Shown here: positions 24,028 through 30,680 of the stretch, piece after piece | Position numbering within the stretch: the stretch's first letter is position 1 | Layout: every line of letters begins with the position of its first letter | DNA from: a virus | IMG/VR virus record: IMGVR_UViG_3300027977_001554 | Location: 1 to 48,883 of that record | DNA: 48,883 nucleotides | Reading direction: 5' to 3' (one strand) | The notes under the pieces: model-generated | Told to the model about the DNA's origin: nothing | The model's database searches: none | What the model saw: the letters and a program-made list of their open reading frames with translations, nothing else | Translations under genes and position numbers: made by a program

Positions 24028-24447
24028 ATGAAAAATTTATATATATTAGAAAGCGAAAAAAACAGAATATTAAAATTACATAAGAGTTTTTTATTAGAAG
24101 ACCCTACTAATACGGGTGGTGGTAACGAAAAAGCTATTGCTACTGAGGTCAATACCCCAACACCACCATCAAACCCTCCTGTTGCTACTACTACAATTAG
24201 TCAACTTCAACAAAAATTAGGTGTTGTTATTGATGGAAAATTAGGAACTAACACAGCAAAGGCAATCCTTGCGAAACTAGGCATTACTGCTACTCCTACT
24301 GCGGACAATACCCCACCACCATCAAACCCTCCTGTTGCTGCTACTCCTACTGCGGACAATACCCCACCACCATCAAACCCTCCTGTTGCTGCTACTCCTG
24401 GTGCTGCTGAGGGGGAGGTGGACTCCTCGGCGACTACTCAGTATTAA
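24028..24447 (+). CDS. Leader-bearing protein with a peptidoglycan-binding-like domain
   Basis: 139 residues. The leader MKNLYILESEKNRILKLHK ends FLLE|D (22-24). A single PG_binding_1-like unit follows, ISQLQQKLGVVIDGKLGTNT then AKAILAKLG (about 57-86), with the typical LQ...LGV..DG..G..T pattern. The remainder is a proline/threonine-rich tail made of a 17-residue repeat. No catalytic domain is present, so it may anchor another protein to cell wall during entry or lysis. It is 4 bases from the preceding gene with the related leader, so the two are probably co-expressed. Confidence 0.6.
   Translation: MKNLYILESEKNRILKLHKSFLLEDPTNTGGGNEKAIATEVNTPTPPSNPPVATTTISQLQQKLGVVIDGKLGTNTAKAILAKLGITATPTADNTPPPSNPPVAATPTADNTPPPSNPPVAATPGAAEGEVDSSATTQY
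24289..24390 (+). repeat. 51-bp tandem duplication, Pro-rich tail
   Basis: Copies 24289-24339 and 24340-24390 appear identical and encode ATPTADNTPPPSNPPVA twice. A diverged piece (CCACCATCAAACCCTCCTGT) is also present near 24162. Confidence 0.85.
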
Positions 24448-24448
24448 G

Positions 24449-24673
24449 TTAATCTTCACCATTTTTATTTTCCGATAACACTCTAATACTTTTTGATATT
24501 ATTTCAGATTCCCCAAGTGAATACATTCCATTATGGTAAGCGTATTTAACCGCTTGTACAATTAAGAATATTGCTTGTTCTTCATCCATTACATCAATTA
24601 ATGTTTGTAGATGATTTTCTGTTAATAGGGGTACGGAATTAAATAATTTACCGTAAATTTTTTCTTGTTCCAT
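24449..24673 (-). CDS. Hypothetical 74-residue protein
   Basis: A small minus-strand gene convergent with the preceding gene and starting just beside the next plus-strand late promoter. It is acidic and helical (NHLQTLIDVMDEEQAIFLIV). No family recognised and no membrane segment. It is kept as a gene because it neatly fills a gap between two plus-strand genes and has ordinary composition. Confidence 0.5.
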   Translation of the reverse strand: MEQEKIYGKLFNSVPLLTENHLQTLIDVMDEEQAIFLIVQAVKYAYHNGMYSLGESEIISKSIRVLSENKNGED

Positions 24674-24675
24674 TG

Positions 24676-24683
24676 ATATTTAT
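24676..24683 (+). promoter_or_regulatory. Candidate late promoter element
   Basis: ATATTTAT, 19 bases before the ATG at 24703. Confidence 0.5.
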
Positions 24684-24702
24684 ATTAATAATTTCATTTA
24701 TA

Positions 24703-25602
24703 ATGATACAGAATTTAATTAAAAAAATCAAACAAGAAATACTAAAAGAAGCAACTACTGACGCTAGTGGTAGTAGGGGTTCGTTTAATCCCCCTCTTAA
24801 ACTAGGAAAAAGAGTATTTGAAAAAACACAATTAGACCCATTTAATAAATCTGTTTCATTGTATTATAGTCAAGAACTTACCACAGATAGTTATGATGGT
24901 AAAATGAGTACTCCAAAAAAGGATGTCAAAAAAATTGAATCTAAGGCAATAAAATCTTCAACTAATACCAACACTAAGTTAATGACAAAAAACGTCACCA
25001 AGACCCCAAAAAATTTGAATGAGTGGCATTACGAGGAAGCTCCAATGTTAACTGAGGATACTAATGTTTGGTATAATATAAATGAAGTGGATTCTAGTAC
25101 ATCGGCTGGACTATATAATGGGCCTCAAGAATTGGGTATAAGAAAATGGAAACATAATAATTTAGCACCATTTACAGAATTTGTTGATACTGAAGTTAAT
25201 CGTAAAAAGGTAAAATCAACAATGAAGAATAATATAAAGAAAGTTGTTGGTATGTGGGAGAAAGATGAGGATGGTTCATATGAAATTGAGACTGGAGATG
25301 TTCATACGATTAAAGAAGATTTGGGTGTGTGGTTTGGGACAAAAAAGAAACCCAAGGGTAGTAAACAACCAAAGGGTCCTTGGGTTAATATATGTAGAAA
25401 GGTAGATGGTAAACACCCCCCTTGTGGTAGAAGTGAATCTGATACAAAGGGGTATCCTAAATGTAGGGCTGCTGGTGTTGCGGGTAAGATGTCTGATTCT
25501 GAGAAGAAGTCAGCATGTACTCAAAAACGTAGGGAAGAGAAGAAAGACCCCAAGATTGGTACAGGAAATAAACCGACAATGGTGTCATACAAACCAAAAT
25601 GA
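24703..25602 (+). CDS. Leader-bearing protein with a basic Cys-containing C-terminal domain
   Basis: About 299 residues from the ATG at 24703; the frame extends 30 bases upstream into the promoter element, so the internal ATG is preferred. The N-terminus IKKIKQEILKE|A (6-16) fits the (L/I)xE cleavage rule. The middle is polar. The end, from about residue 215, is strongly basic: KGPWVNICRK, then CGRSESDTKGYPKCRAAGVA and KSACTQKRREEKK. It resembles small basic virus domains of the DUF6321-like kind that may bind nucleic acid. Its stop overlaps the next start by 4 bases. A packaged DNA-binding protein is a reasonable guess only. Confidence 0.55.
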   Translation: MIQNLIKKIKQEILKEATTDASGSRGSFNPPLKLGKRVFEKTQLDPFNKSVSLYYSQELTTDSYDGKMSTPKKDVKKIESKAIKSSTNTNTKLMTKNVTKTPKNLNEWHYEEAPMLTEDTNVWYNINEVDSSTSAGLYNGPQELGIRKWKHNNLAPFTEFVDTEVNRKKVKSTMKNNIKKVVGMWEKDEDGSYEIETGDVHTIKEDLGVWFGTKKKPKGSKQPKGPWVNICRKVDGKHPPCGRSESDTKGYPKCRAAGVAGKMSDSEKKSACTQKRREEKKDPKIGTGNKPTMVSYKPK

Positions 25603-25964
25603 AAAAGATAGTAAGATTAACAGAATCAGATTTAGTACGTTTAGTTAAACGAATAATCAAAGAAGACCTTGAATCACCTACAGCTAAAAATGGTAACATA
25701 ATTATTGATGGTGAAGTTTGGGAATTATGGGCTGGTTGGGTAAAAATTGAAGTGTTATCATTAAAACAATTAAGTAATGGGGATTTAAATATGAAATATG
25801 ATACTTCGCTTACTGATCCAGGTGAAGGTATTGTAACTAATAGAAAATTTAAAGAACTTGAATCGGAAAAAAATAAGGGTAAGACTAGGATTGAATTTGA
25901 GGTTGAAACCGTTGACAAAAATGGAAATAAAAATAAAAAAACCTTAACTTTAATTAAAAAGTAA
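25599..25964 (+). CDS. Small protein with the LTESDL-type leader
   Basis: 121 residues, ATGA-overlapping the previous gene. It starts MKKIVRLTESDLVRLVKRII ending IKE|D (20-22), nearly the same leader as the gene at 28992. The rest is a small beta-rich domain (IIIDGEVWELWAGWVKIEVL and RIEFEVETVDKNG) of no known family. The conserved leader in front of unrelated domains is the notable feature. Confidence 0.6.
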   Translation: MKKIVRLTESDLVRLVKRIIKEDLESPTAKNGNIIIDGEVWELWAGWVKIEVLSLKQLSNGDLNMKYDTSLTDPGEGIVTNRKFKELESEKNKGKTRIEFEVETVDKNGNKNKKTLTLIKK

Positions 25965-25978
25965 GGTTTCATTGTAGC

Positions 25979-26389
25979 TTATTTTACTTTTTGAAGAATA
26001 TTCTCAAGAGAATGTTCGATTTGAGACATTACTTGGATTTCAACTTTTTCTCTGATTTCTTCAACTTTGGTATCATACATTTTGATTATTTTATACCAAT
26101 TTCTATCACTCAATATAACATCATAATGATATACATGATTGGTTATACTGATGCCACGTTTATCAAATATGATAAACAAATCTACCTCTGTATTTGTGAT
26201 GTATTTTTTATCTGATATTGGAGCAATAAGAAATTTAGATTCAGGATGTCTAATTAATTTCCTTGCAATTGACATACACATTTTTTGGGTTTGAGAAATA
26301 GGTACTCTTGAGTCACTAGAATATTTTCTGTTGAGGATTGTAAGTTTGACATAAAGTCTTTTGAAGAATCTTAGAATTGCTTTTTTCAT
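25979..26389 (-). CDS. Hypothetical protein, minus strand
   Basis: 136 residues from the ATG at 26389. A longer in-frame start at 26476 would add a hydrophobic stretch but overlaps the neighbouring plus-strand gene, so it is not preferred. It starts MKKAILRFFKRLYVKL, then has a mixed alpha/beta body (SKFLIAPISDKKY and EVDLFIIFDKRGISI) and an amphipathic C-terminal helix. No family recognised. It is convergent with the preceding gene; the two stops are 15 bases apart. Confidence 0.5.
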   Translation of the reverse strand: MKKAILRFFKRLYVKLTILNRKYSSDSRVPISQTQKMCMSIARKLIRHPESKFLIAPISDKKYITNTEVDLFIIFDKRGISITNHVYHYDVILSDRNWYKIIKMYDTKVEEIREKVEIQVMSQIEHSLENILQKVK

Positions 26390-26399
26390 TGTTGTGATT

Positions 26400-26407
26400 A
26401 TATTTAT
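26400..26407 (+). promoter_or_regulatory. Candidate late promoter element for the OmpA-like gene
   Basis: ATATTTAT ends 14 bases before the ATG at 26422, the usual distance. This suggests that the ancestral start of the downstream gene was 26422 rather than 26476. Confidence 0.5.
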
Positions 26408-26421
26408 GATAAAAGAGAAAA

Positions 26422-26460
26422 ATGTATAAAAATAGATTATTAATAACTGAGGATGAGTAA
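26422..26460 (+). pseudogene. Leader peptide interrupted by an in-frame TAA
   Basis: ATG at 26422 opens MYKNRLLITEDE and stops at TAA (26458-26460). The same frame then runs KYILS into the ATG of the 26476 gene (MYGLIKEQ). Read through, the segment looks like the leaders at 23013 and 24028 (ESEK-RIL-LH...E). It is therefore probably the start of the next gene, broken by a nonsense change in what would be an AAA codon. Confidence 0.6.
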
Positions 26461-26475
26461 AAATATATCTTATCA

Positions 26476-27615
26476 ATGTATGGATTAATTAAGGAACAAA
26501 AATTAGACATAAATAGTTCAGATTTTTTTGATCCAGGTTATCACTCCAAATTGAGTACACAAGGTACTAAAAATTTAACAATTGAACTAGGAAAAGCCTT
26601 AGATTTTATAAGAAAAAATGAAGGTAAAACAACATCTGTTAAAATATTGGCATCCGAAGATAAAAATCAAAATTACGATAATGAGGTATCCCCATCAAAA
26701 AAAATACCAACAAGACAATTGGCAATCTTGAGAGCTGAAACAATTAAAAAATTTTTAACGAATTTTTTCCAAAACGCAATAAACGAAGGATACATAAAAA
26801 CAATACCAACATTTGAAGAACCTGAAATAATAGTTGGTAAAGGTACAACGGCTGAAGAACAAAAATATGATAGACGCGTTGAAATTAGTTTTTCTGTAAT
26901 TAGTGAACCTAAAACACCACCCAAAAAACCACCTTGTGCTAAAAATATGAAGATAAGGGTATTTTATAATGAAGATGTACATGGTGGTCATAATTGCAAT
27001 TCGGCTGTTTTTGAAGTGTCGGTTAATGGTATTCTATTGAAAAGGGATGGTGATGGTGCTAAATACGCCTCGTTAAATAATGGTAGTGTTATAGATAACG
27101 CTGGGTATTCAATACAAGATAAAAAAATAGCTGTTAGAAACGCTAAGGGTAAAGTTGAGTACGAAACTAAAAAGTATCCATTATCAAATAATCCTGGAGG
27201 ACCAAGAGAAAATCTATTTACTGTTGATGATACAACAATGAAAGCCATCCAAGATGCTAATAACGAACTTTCAATTCAACTAACATGTAAAAATTTAGTT
27301 AGTTATTATCCAACCCCAACTGACTTACTTAATGCTTATCCAAAAATAACTGATTTAACACAATGGTTTACAACTAATAAACCGAATTTGGGTGGACTTG
27401 AATATAATGGTACTCAATTTACATATATCGAAAATTCTGAACATAAATGGTTTCATTCAGCTCAATGGGGATATAAATGTCATAGAGGTGTTGGTGGTAT
27501 AGAATTTACAAATGAAAAAGGAGAAACTTCTTCATTTAATGTTGCCACACCAGAAGAGGTTGATGAACCAAAACTTGTGTTAACAATTGACGCATGCACT
27601 TTGAAAGTAGTGTAA
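26476..27615 (+). CDS. OmpA-like domain protein with truncated leader
   Basis: 379 residues. The first 8 residues (MYGLIKEQ) look like the end of a leader whose upstream part is separated by a TAA. Residues 15-140 form an OmpA-C-like peptidoglycan-binding domain: IELGKALDFIRKNEG, SVKILASED, LAILRAETIKKFL and KYDRRVEISF. The second half begins CAKNMKIRVFYNEDVHGG and is an unrecognised beta-rich domain with several cysteines. With the PG-binding-like protein at 24028 it suggests proteins that touch the host cell wall. The OmpA-like call is good; location in the virion is inferred from the leader and late element. Confidence 0.65.
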   Translation: MYGLIKEQKLDINSSDFFDPGYHSKLSTQGTKNLTIELGKALDFIRKNEGKTTSVKILASEDKNQNYDNEVSPSKKIPTRQLAILRAETIKKFLTNFFQNAINEGYIKTIPTFEEPEIIVGKGTTAEEQKYDRRVEISFSVISEPKTPPKKPPCAKNMKIRVFYNEDVHGGHNCNSAVFEVSVNGILLKRDGDGAKYASLNNGSVIDNAGYSIQDKKIAVRNAKGKVEYETKKYPLSNNPGGPRENLFTVDDTTMKAIQDANNELSIQLTCKNLVSYYPTPTDLLNAYPKITDLTQWFTTNKPNLGGLEYNGTQFTYIENSEHKWFHSAQWGYKCHRGVGGIEFTNEKGETSSFNVATPEEVDEPKLVLTIDACTLKVV

Positions 27616-27618
27616 AGT

Positions 27619-27831
27619 TTATTTCTCTTCGTATTTGAAGATGATGTCATCCCCAAGAATAATTTTTTGTTCTTCTTTACTCATTTGTCTGAGTGTTTTT
27701 TTGACTAATTTTAAGTTATCTTTATAATATCTTTTTCCAGTTACATATTCTTTTCCATTAAAGACTGTTTTTGGTGCGGAACAAGAAATGAGGAAAATAG
27801 TAAATACAATTAGACCAATTAGTTTTTTCAT
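27619..27831 (-). CDS. Small lipoprotein
   Basis: 70 residues. The signal peptide MKKLIGLIVFTIFLISC has a lipobox LISC, so the mature protein would start at Cys17 and be lipid-anchored. The mature part is 54 polar residues, SAPKTVFNGKEY and a charged helix LKLVKKTLRQMSKEEQ. A small phage lipoprotein can be an outer-membrane spanin subunit for lysis or a superinfection-exclusion protein; nothing here decides between them. No inner-membrane spanin partner overlaps it. It is convergent with the OmpA-like gene. Confidence 0.65.
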   Translation of the reverse strand: MKKLIGLIVFTIFLISCSAPKTVFNGKEYVTGKRYYKDNLKLVKKTLRQMSKEEQKIILGDDIIFKYEEK

Positions 27832-27896
27832 TGTTGTGATTATATTTTGATTGTTATATCATAACCACAAAGGTCTAAATAAAATTCCACTAAAAC

Positions 27897-27927
27897 AAAA
27901 AAGGCAGAAATAATTTTTCTACCTTTT
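27897..27927 (-). terminator. Intrinsic terminator after the HNH gene
   Basis: A 12-bp stem with one G-T pair (27899-27910 with 27916-27927) around a 5-base loop, with T runs on both strands. It ends minus-strand transcription from the HNH gene. Confidence 0.7.
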
Positions 27928-27942
27928 TATATTTTAACAATA

Positions 27943-28440
27943 TTAGAATTTCATTGTGACTTTAAGAATATCTAAAAATTCTAACCAAGTTTCCAAATCA
28001 TTTTCATTTCTACCAATATTTGCTGTATAACAACAAATCACGATATTATCTTTAGTGTATCCTTTATTTCTATCTAATCTATCTAAAGATGGTTGTAATG
28101 GGTATTTGTGTTTTGTTGATGGGGTTAGAGGAACACCAAACCAATAACATAAACCATTCTGATTATTATAAATGTCTTCAATTTCTTCTTTTGTAATTGT
28201 ATGTTCTATATTTCTCCTTTTTGAATCGTGAAATAGATAATTAATCCACAATCTAAATCTTCGTTCTTTTTGTTTAACACTCTCAACCTTTTTAAATTCA
28301 ATATCTTTTCTTTTTTCTCTTTTGTAATTTCTAGTTATTGTCAATACACATTCTTTACACTTAGTTCCCCTTTGTGACTCATAATATTCTGATATATCTT
28401 TTAGTATACCACAAACTGAACATAATTTTTGTTTATCCAT
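27943..28440 (-). CDS. Free-standing HNH endonuclease
   Basis: 165 residues. The N-terminus has two CxxC pairs, CSVCG and CKEC (residues 7-10 and about 27-30), forming a zinc unit. The C-terminal half holds the HNH-type core: GLCYWFGVPL, then PSLDRLDRNKGYTKDNIVIC, as in phage-borne homing endonucleases. It is an independent gene flanked by its own promoter element and terminator, the signature of a mobile insertion between a tail operon and the lipoprotein gene. Confidence 0.8.
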   Translation of the reverse strand: MDKQKLCSVCGILKDISEYYESQRGTKCKECVLTITRNYKREKRKDIEFKKVESVKQKERRFRLWINYLFHDSKRRNIEHTITKEEIEDIYNNQNGLCYWFGVPLTPSTKHKYPLQPSLDRLDRNKGYTKDNIVICCYTANIGRNENDLETWLEFLDILKVTMKF

Positions 28441-28445
28441 ATATT

Positions 28446-28453
28446 ATAAATAT
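28446..28453 (-). promoter_or_regulatory. ATATTTAT element directly before the HNH start
   Basis: Minus-strand ATATTTAT ending 5 bases before the ATG at 28440, the same tight spacing as for the endonuclease at 8358. Confidence 0.45.
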
Positions 28454-28473
28454 CGGATAAACATAAAAAAACT

Positions 28474-28499
28474 AAAAAAAGAGGAATAAATCCCCTTTT
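28474..28499 (-). terminator. Intrinsic terminator at the end of the tail-gene transcript
   Basis: On the minus strand AAAAGGGGA pairs with TCCTCTTTT (28491-28499 with 28477-28485, one G-T pair), followed by a T run. The stem begins in the stop codon of the 28498 gene. Confidence 0.7.
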
Positions 28500-28992
28500 A
28501 TTTTTTCTTCCATTTTCCACCTTGACTATTGTATCGTTTGACAGCTGCACCATTACAATAAGCCGAGGGACAAACTTTATATCTACTTTTAGCCCAAGAT
28601 AGTGCAGATTGCCATAGTTTTGGGTTTGTTGGGGTATTCTTTTTCTTCTTTTCATTTAATTCTGATTCCATCATAACCATATCTTCATTGTCTTCCATTC
28701 TATTATAATCAACAGATCTAGCAAATTGTGATTCATTCATCATAAAATCAAATACTTGGTCAAGATTTTCTTTTGCTACGGTTATATGGTCATCAGCCCA
28801 ATCGTGACCGTCTTGGAGAATTTTTTCAACTTTCATTGGGTCAAGTTCCAATAGTTGTTGTGCTTGACTAATCATTTGTTCAAGGTTTGAAAAGAACATA
28901 TAGTTTTGAACTTGTCCGTAATCCTTTTCGTTTACAATTTTTTTAACAATTTTAACCAAATCTTGTTCAGTTAATTTAACAATTCTTTTCAT
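28498..28992 (-). CDS. Leader-bearing protein with basic PTNPKLW-type C-terminal domain
   Basis: 164 residues. The leader MKRIVKLTEQDLVKIVKKIV ends VNE|K (20-22), nearly the same as at 25599. The middle is acidic and helical (about 30-115). The last 45 residues are basic: TPTNPKLWQSALSWAKSRYK, then CPSAYCNGAAVKRYNSQGG. This resembles a short domain found at the ends of many virus proteins (PTNPxLW...YPSAYANG), of unknown function. It is the last gene of the minus-strand tail transcript and ends at a terminator. Confidence 0.65.
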   Translation of the reverse strand: MKRIVKLTEQDLVKIVKKIVNEKDYGQVQNYMFFSNLEQMISQAQQLLELDPMKVEKILQDGHDWADDHITVAKENLDQVFDFMMNESQFARSVDYNRMEDNEDMVMMESELNEKKKKNTPTNPKLWQSALSWAKSRYKVCPSAYCNGAAVKRYNSQGGKWKKK

Positions 28993-28998
28993 AATGCT

Positions 28999-29184
28999 TT
29001 AAGCATTTAATCCATTCACACCCCCCAATACAACTGTGTTCATTAGGATGATTGGTTTATTTTGTGCATCAGTCCAAACCGCGTGAGGTGGTTCAACTGT
29101 GAATGTGCTACCTGAACAAACTTCACATATTAATACTTCAGTATTTGCACTAGTAGCACTGGCTGGGTAATTGTAATTTGACAT
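28999..29184 (-). CDS. 61-residue hypothetical protein
   Basis: Small Ser/Thr/Ala-rich protein, MSNYNYPASATSANTEVLIC, with one CEVC pair and then a beta-like C-terminal half (KPIILMNTVVLGGVNG). Resembles a small virion decoration or fibre-associated protein only in composition. No family recognised. It sits 9 bases downstream of the 29194 gene and 6 bases upstream of the next, inside the tail operon. Confidence 0.55.
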   Translation of the reverse strand: MSNYNYPASATSANTEVLICEVCSGSTFTVEPPHAVWTDAQNKPIILMNTVVLGGVNGLNA

Positions 29185-29193
29185 AGTTTTTTT

Positions 29194-30657
29194 TTATTTG
29201 TAATTTATAATTTGAAATTTTATTTGTCTCTTATAAGTATTTACTTCTCCACTACTTTCCACTTTTATATCAATAAAATATTCATTTGGTATTTTATCTC
29301 TAGTATCAAATATGAAATAATACTCATTTGGAGTTCTATTTATTTTTGTCCAATCTTGAACTTGAACTTCAGTTTGTCCTTCTCTTACATATACACGATA
29401 ATAAGCGTTAACTTTTATTAAATTTTTATTAGTGGTATAGGCTTGTTTAATTATCACCCCAACCTTTCTCAAATCTGTATTAAAAATCTTTTCATCTTGT
29501 TTAATACCATAATAATCAAATCCATATATTTTTGGATCTTGACTATTTGTTCCAATTTGGATTGAGTTTTTCATTGGTTGTAATACAAAATCATTAATAA
29601 TTGGATTCAATGGAAATGTATTTAAACTTAAATTGAACCATTTATCGGAAAAAGTACAAGGTGTTTTGTACCCCATCAATGGTGGAATTGTAACCTCATA
29701 AACACCAATTGTTTTTTGACATCCAGTTAATGCCGACAATCCAGGAATAACATCCCCAGAATTATCCAATATTGCCACGGATGGAGGAAAGTCCAAGTTA
29801 ATTGGATTACCATCTTCATATAAATAAAGATATAATTTATTTACCTTTCCCAATGAAAATAAATTTCTATCATCCTCAATCAAATCATTATATGATGTTT
29901 CCAAATATGGTTCATAAAATGTTTGGGTATGTCTTGTAAAGAACTGAACTTCATATGTGTCAGTTAAACCTGATAACAATTCAATTTGGGGTCTATATGC
30001 GACAACCCAACCAGTTACACCGGATGTTGTATTGTTTAACACACCATTGATTTCATCGGTCATATCAAATTCAATATTCTCATCCCCAAATTCAAAATGT
30101 TGTTCAGCAACCAATGTTAATGCTGAGAATGGAACTTGAGAAAGATTTCTATTATTATAAATTCCATTTTCTTCCCATACACCAATTGTTGTAGTTTCAA
30201 ACCAATTGGATGGTCTTGTTGAATAATTTCTATCAGCTATTTGATATTCATATTGTAAATCGGCAAAATCATAACCAACACCTTCATCCCAAACTTGTGG
30301 TAAACTTGGGTCAAAATCAATTGGGGGAATTCTTAATAAGAGTAAATCAAATGATGTCGCTCTTAATCTACCTTGTGATGTAAATGTGTTTAGTAATTCA
30401 ATATCAAAGTTGGAGGTGTTTGTCATTCTCAATGTATGTTTCATTGTTGAACAAGTTGTTGATATAACACCTTCACTTAATTTGGATTTAAGTGAATCCA
30501 AATCTAAATCAAAAATAAATCTACTATAACCTATAGGATATTGTGATATTGCTGTAGTTCCAAAAAATAGTTCAGTTACTGGGTTTCTACCAGTATTGGT
30601 AAAACTATTATATATTAATGTATTATTTCTACTGAAATATGATTTGTGGATTGACAT
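29194..30657 (-). CDS. Probable virion structural protein
   Basis: 487 residues, beta-rich throughout, without signal peptide or coiled coil. It begins MSIHKSYFSRNNTLIYNSFT and contains NPVTELFFGTTAISQYPIGY (about 25-44) and FYEPYLETSYNDLIEDDRN (about 253-271). The last 100 residues form a repeating-strand domain, KVNAYYRVYVREGQTEVQ. No family is recognised. It lies next to the gp5-like gene and has a late promoter element, so a tail, baseplate or neck protein is likely. Confidence 0.6.
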   Translation of the reverse strand: MSIHKSYFSRNNTLIYNSFTNTGRNPVTELFFGTTAISQYPIGYSRFIFDLDLDSLKSKLSEGVISTTCSTMKHTLRMTNTSNFDIELLNTFTSQGRLRATSFDLLLLRIPPIDFDPSLPQVWDEGVGYDFADLQYEYQIADRNYSTRPSNWFETTTIGVWEENGIYNNRNLSQVPFSALTLVAEQHFEFGDENIEFDMTDEINGVLNNTTSGVTGWVVAYRPQIELLSGLTDTYEVQFFTRHTQTFYEPYLETSYNDLIEDDRNLFSLGKVNKLYLYLYEDGNPINLDFPPSVAILDNSGDVIPGLSALTGCQKTIGVYEVTIPPLMGYKTPCTFSDKWFNLSLNTFPLNPIINDFVLQPMKNSIQIGTNSQDPKIYGFDYYGIKQDEKIFNTDLRKVGVIIKQAYTTNKNLIKVNAYYRVYVREGQTEVQVQDWTKINRTPNEYYFIFDTRDKIPNEYFIDIKVESSGEVNTYKRQIKFQIINYK

Positions 30658-30672
30658 TTATGTTGTTTATAC

Positions 30673-30680
30673 ATAAATAT
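30673..30680 (-). promoter_or_regulatory. Candidate late promoter element, minus strand
   Basis: Minus-strand ATATTTAT ending 15 bases before the ATG at 30657, the same spacing as for plus-strand late genes. Confidence 0.55.

Noticed and set aside
25941-25969. Hairpin AACCTTAACTTT...AAGTAAGGTT at the convergent gene ends
   Set aside because: The stem has a bulge and there is no T run after it on either strand, so it was not called as a terminator.
25457-25972. Minus-strand 171-residue frame opposite the leader-bearing genes
   Set aside because: Both plus-strand genes below it have a conserved leader or domain and an ATGA overlap; the antisense frame has neither.
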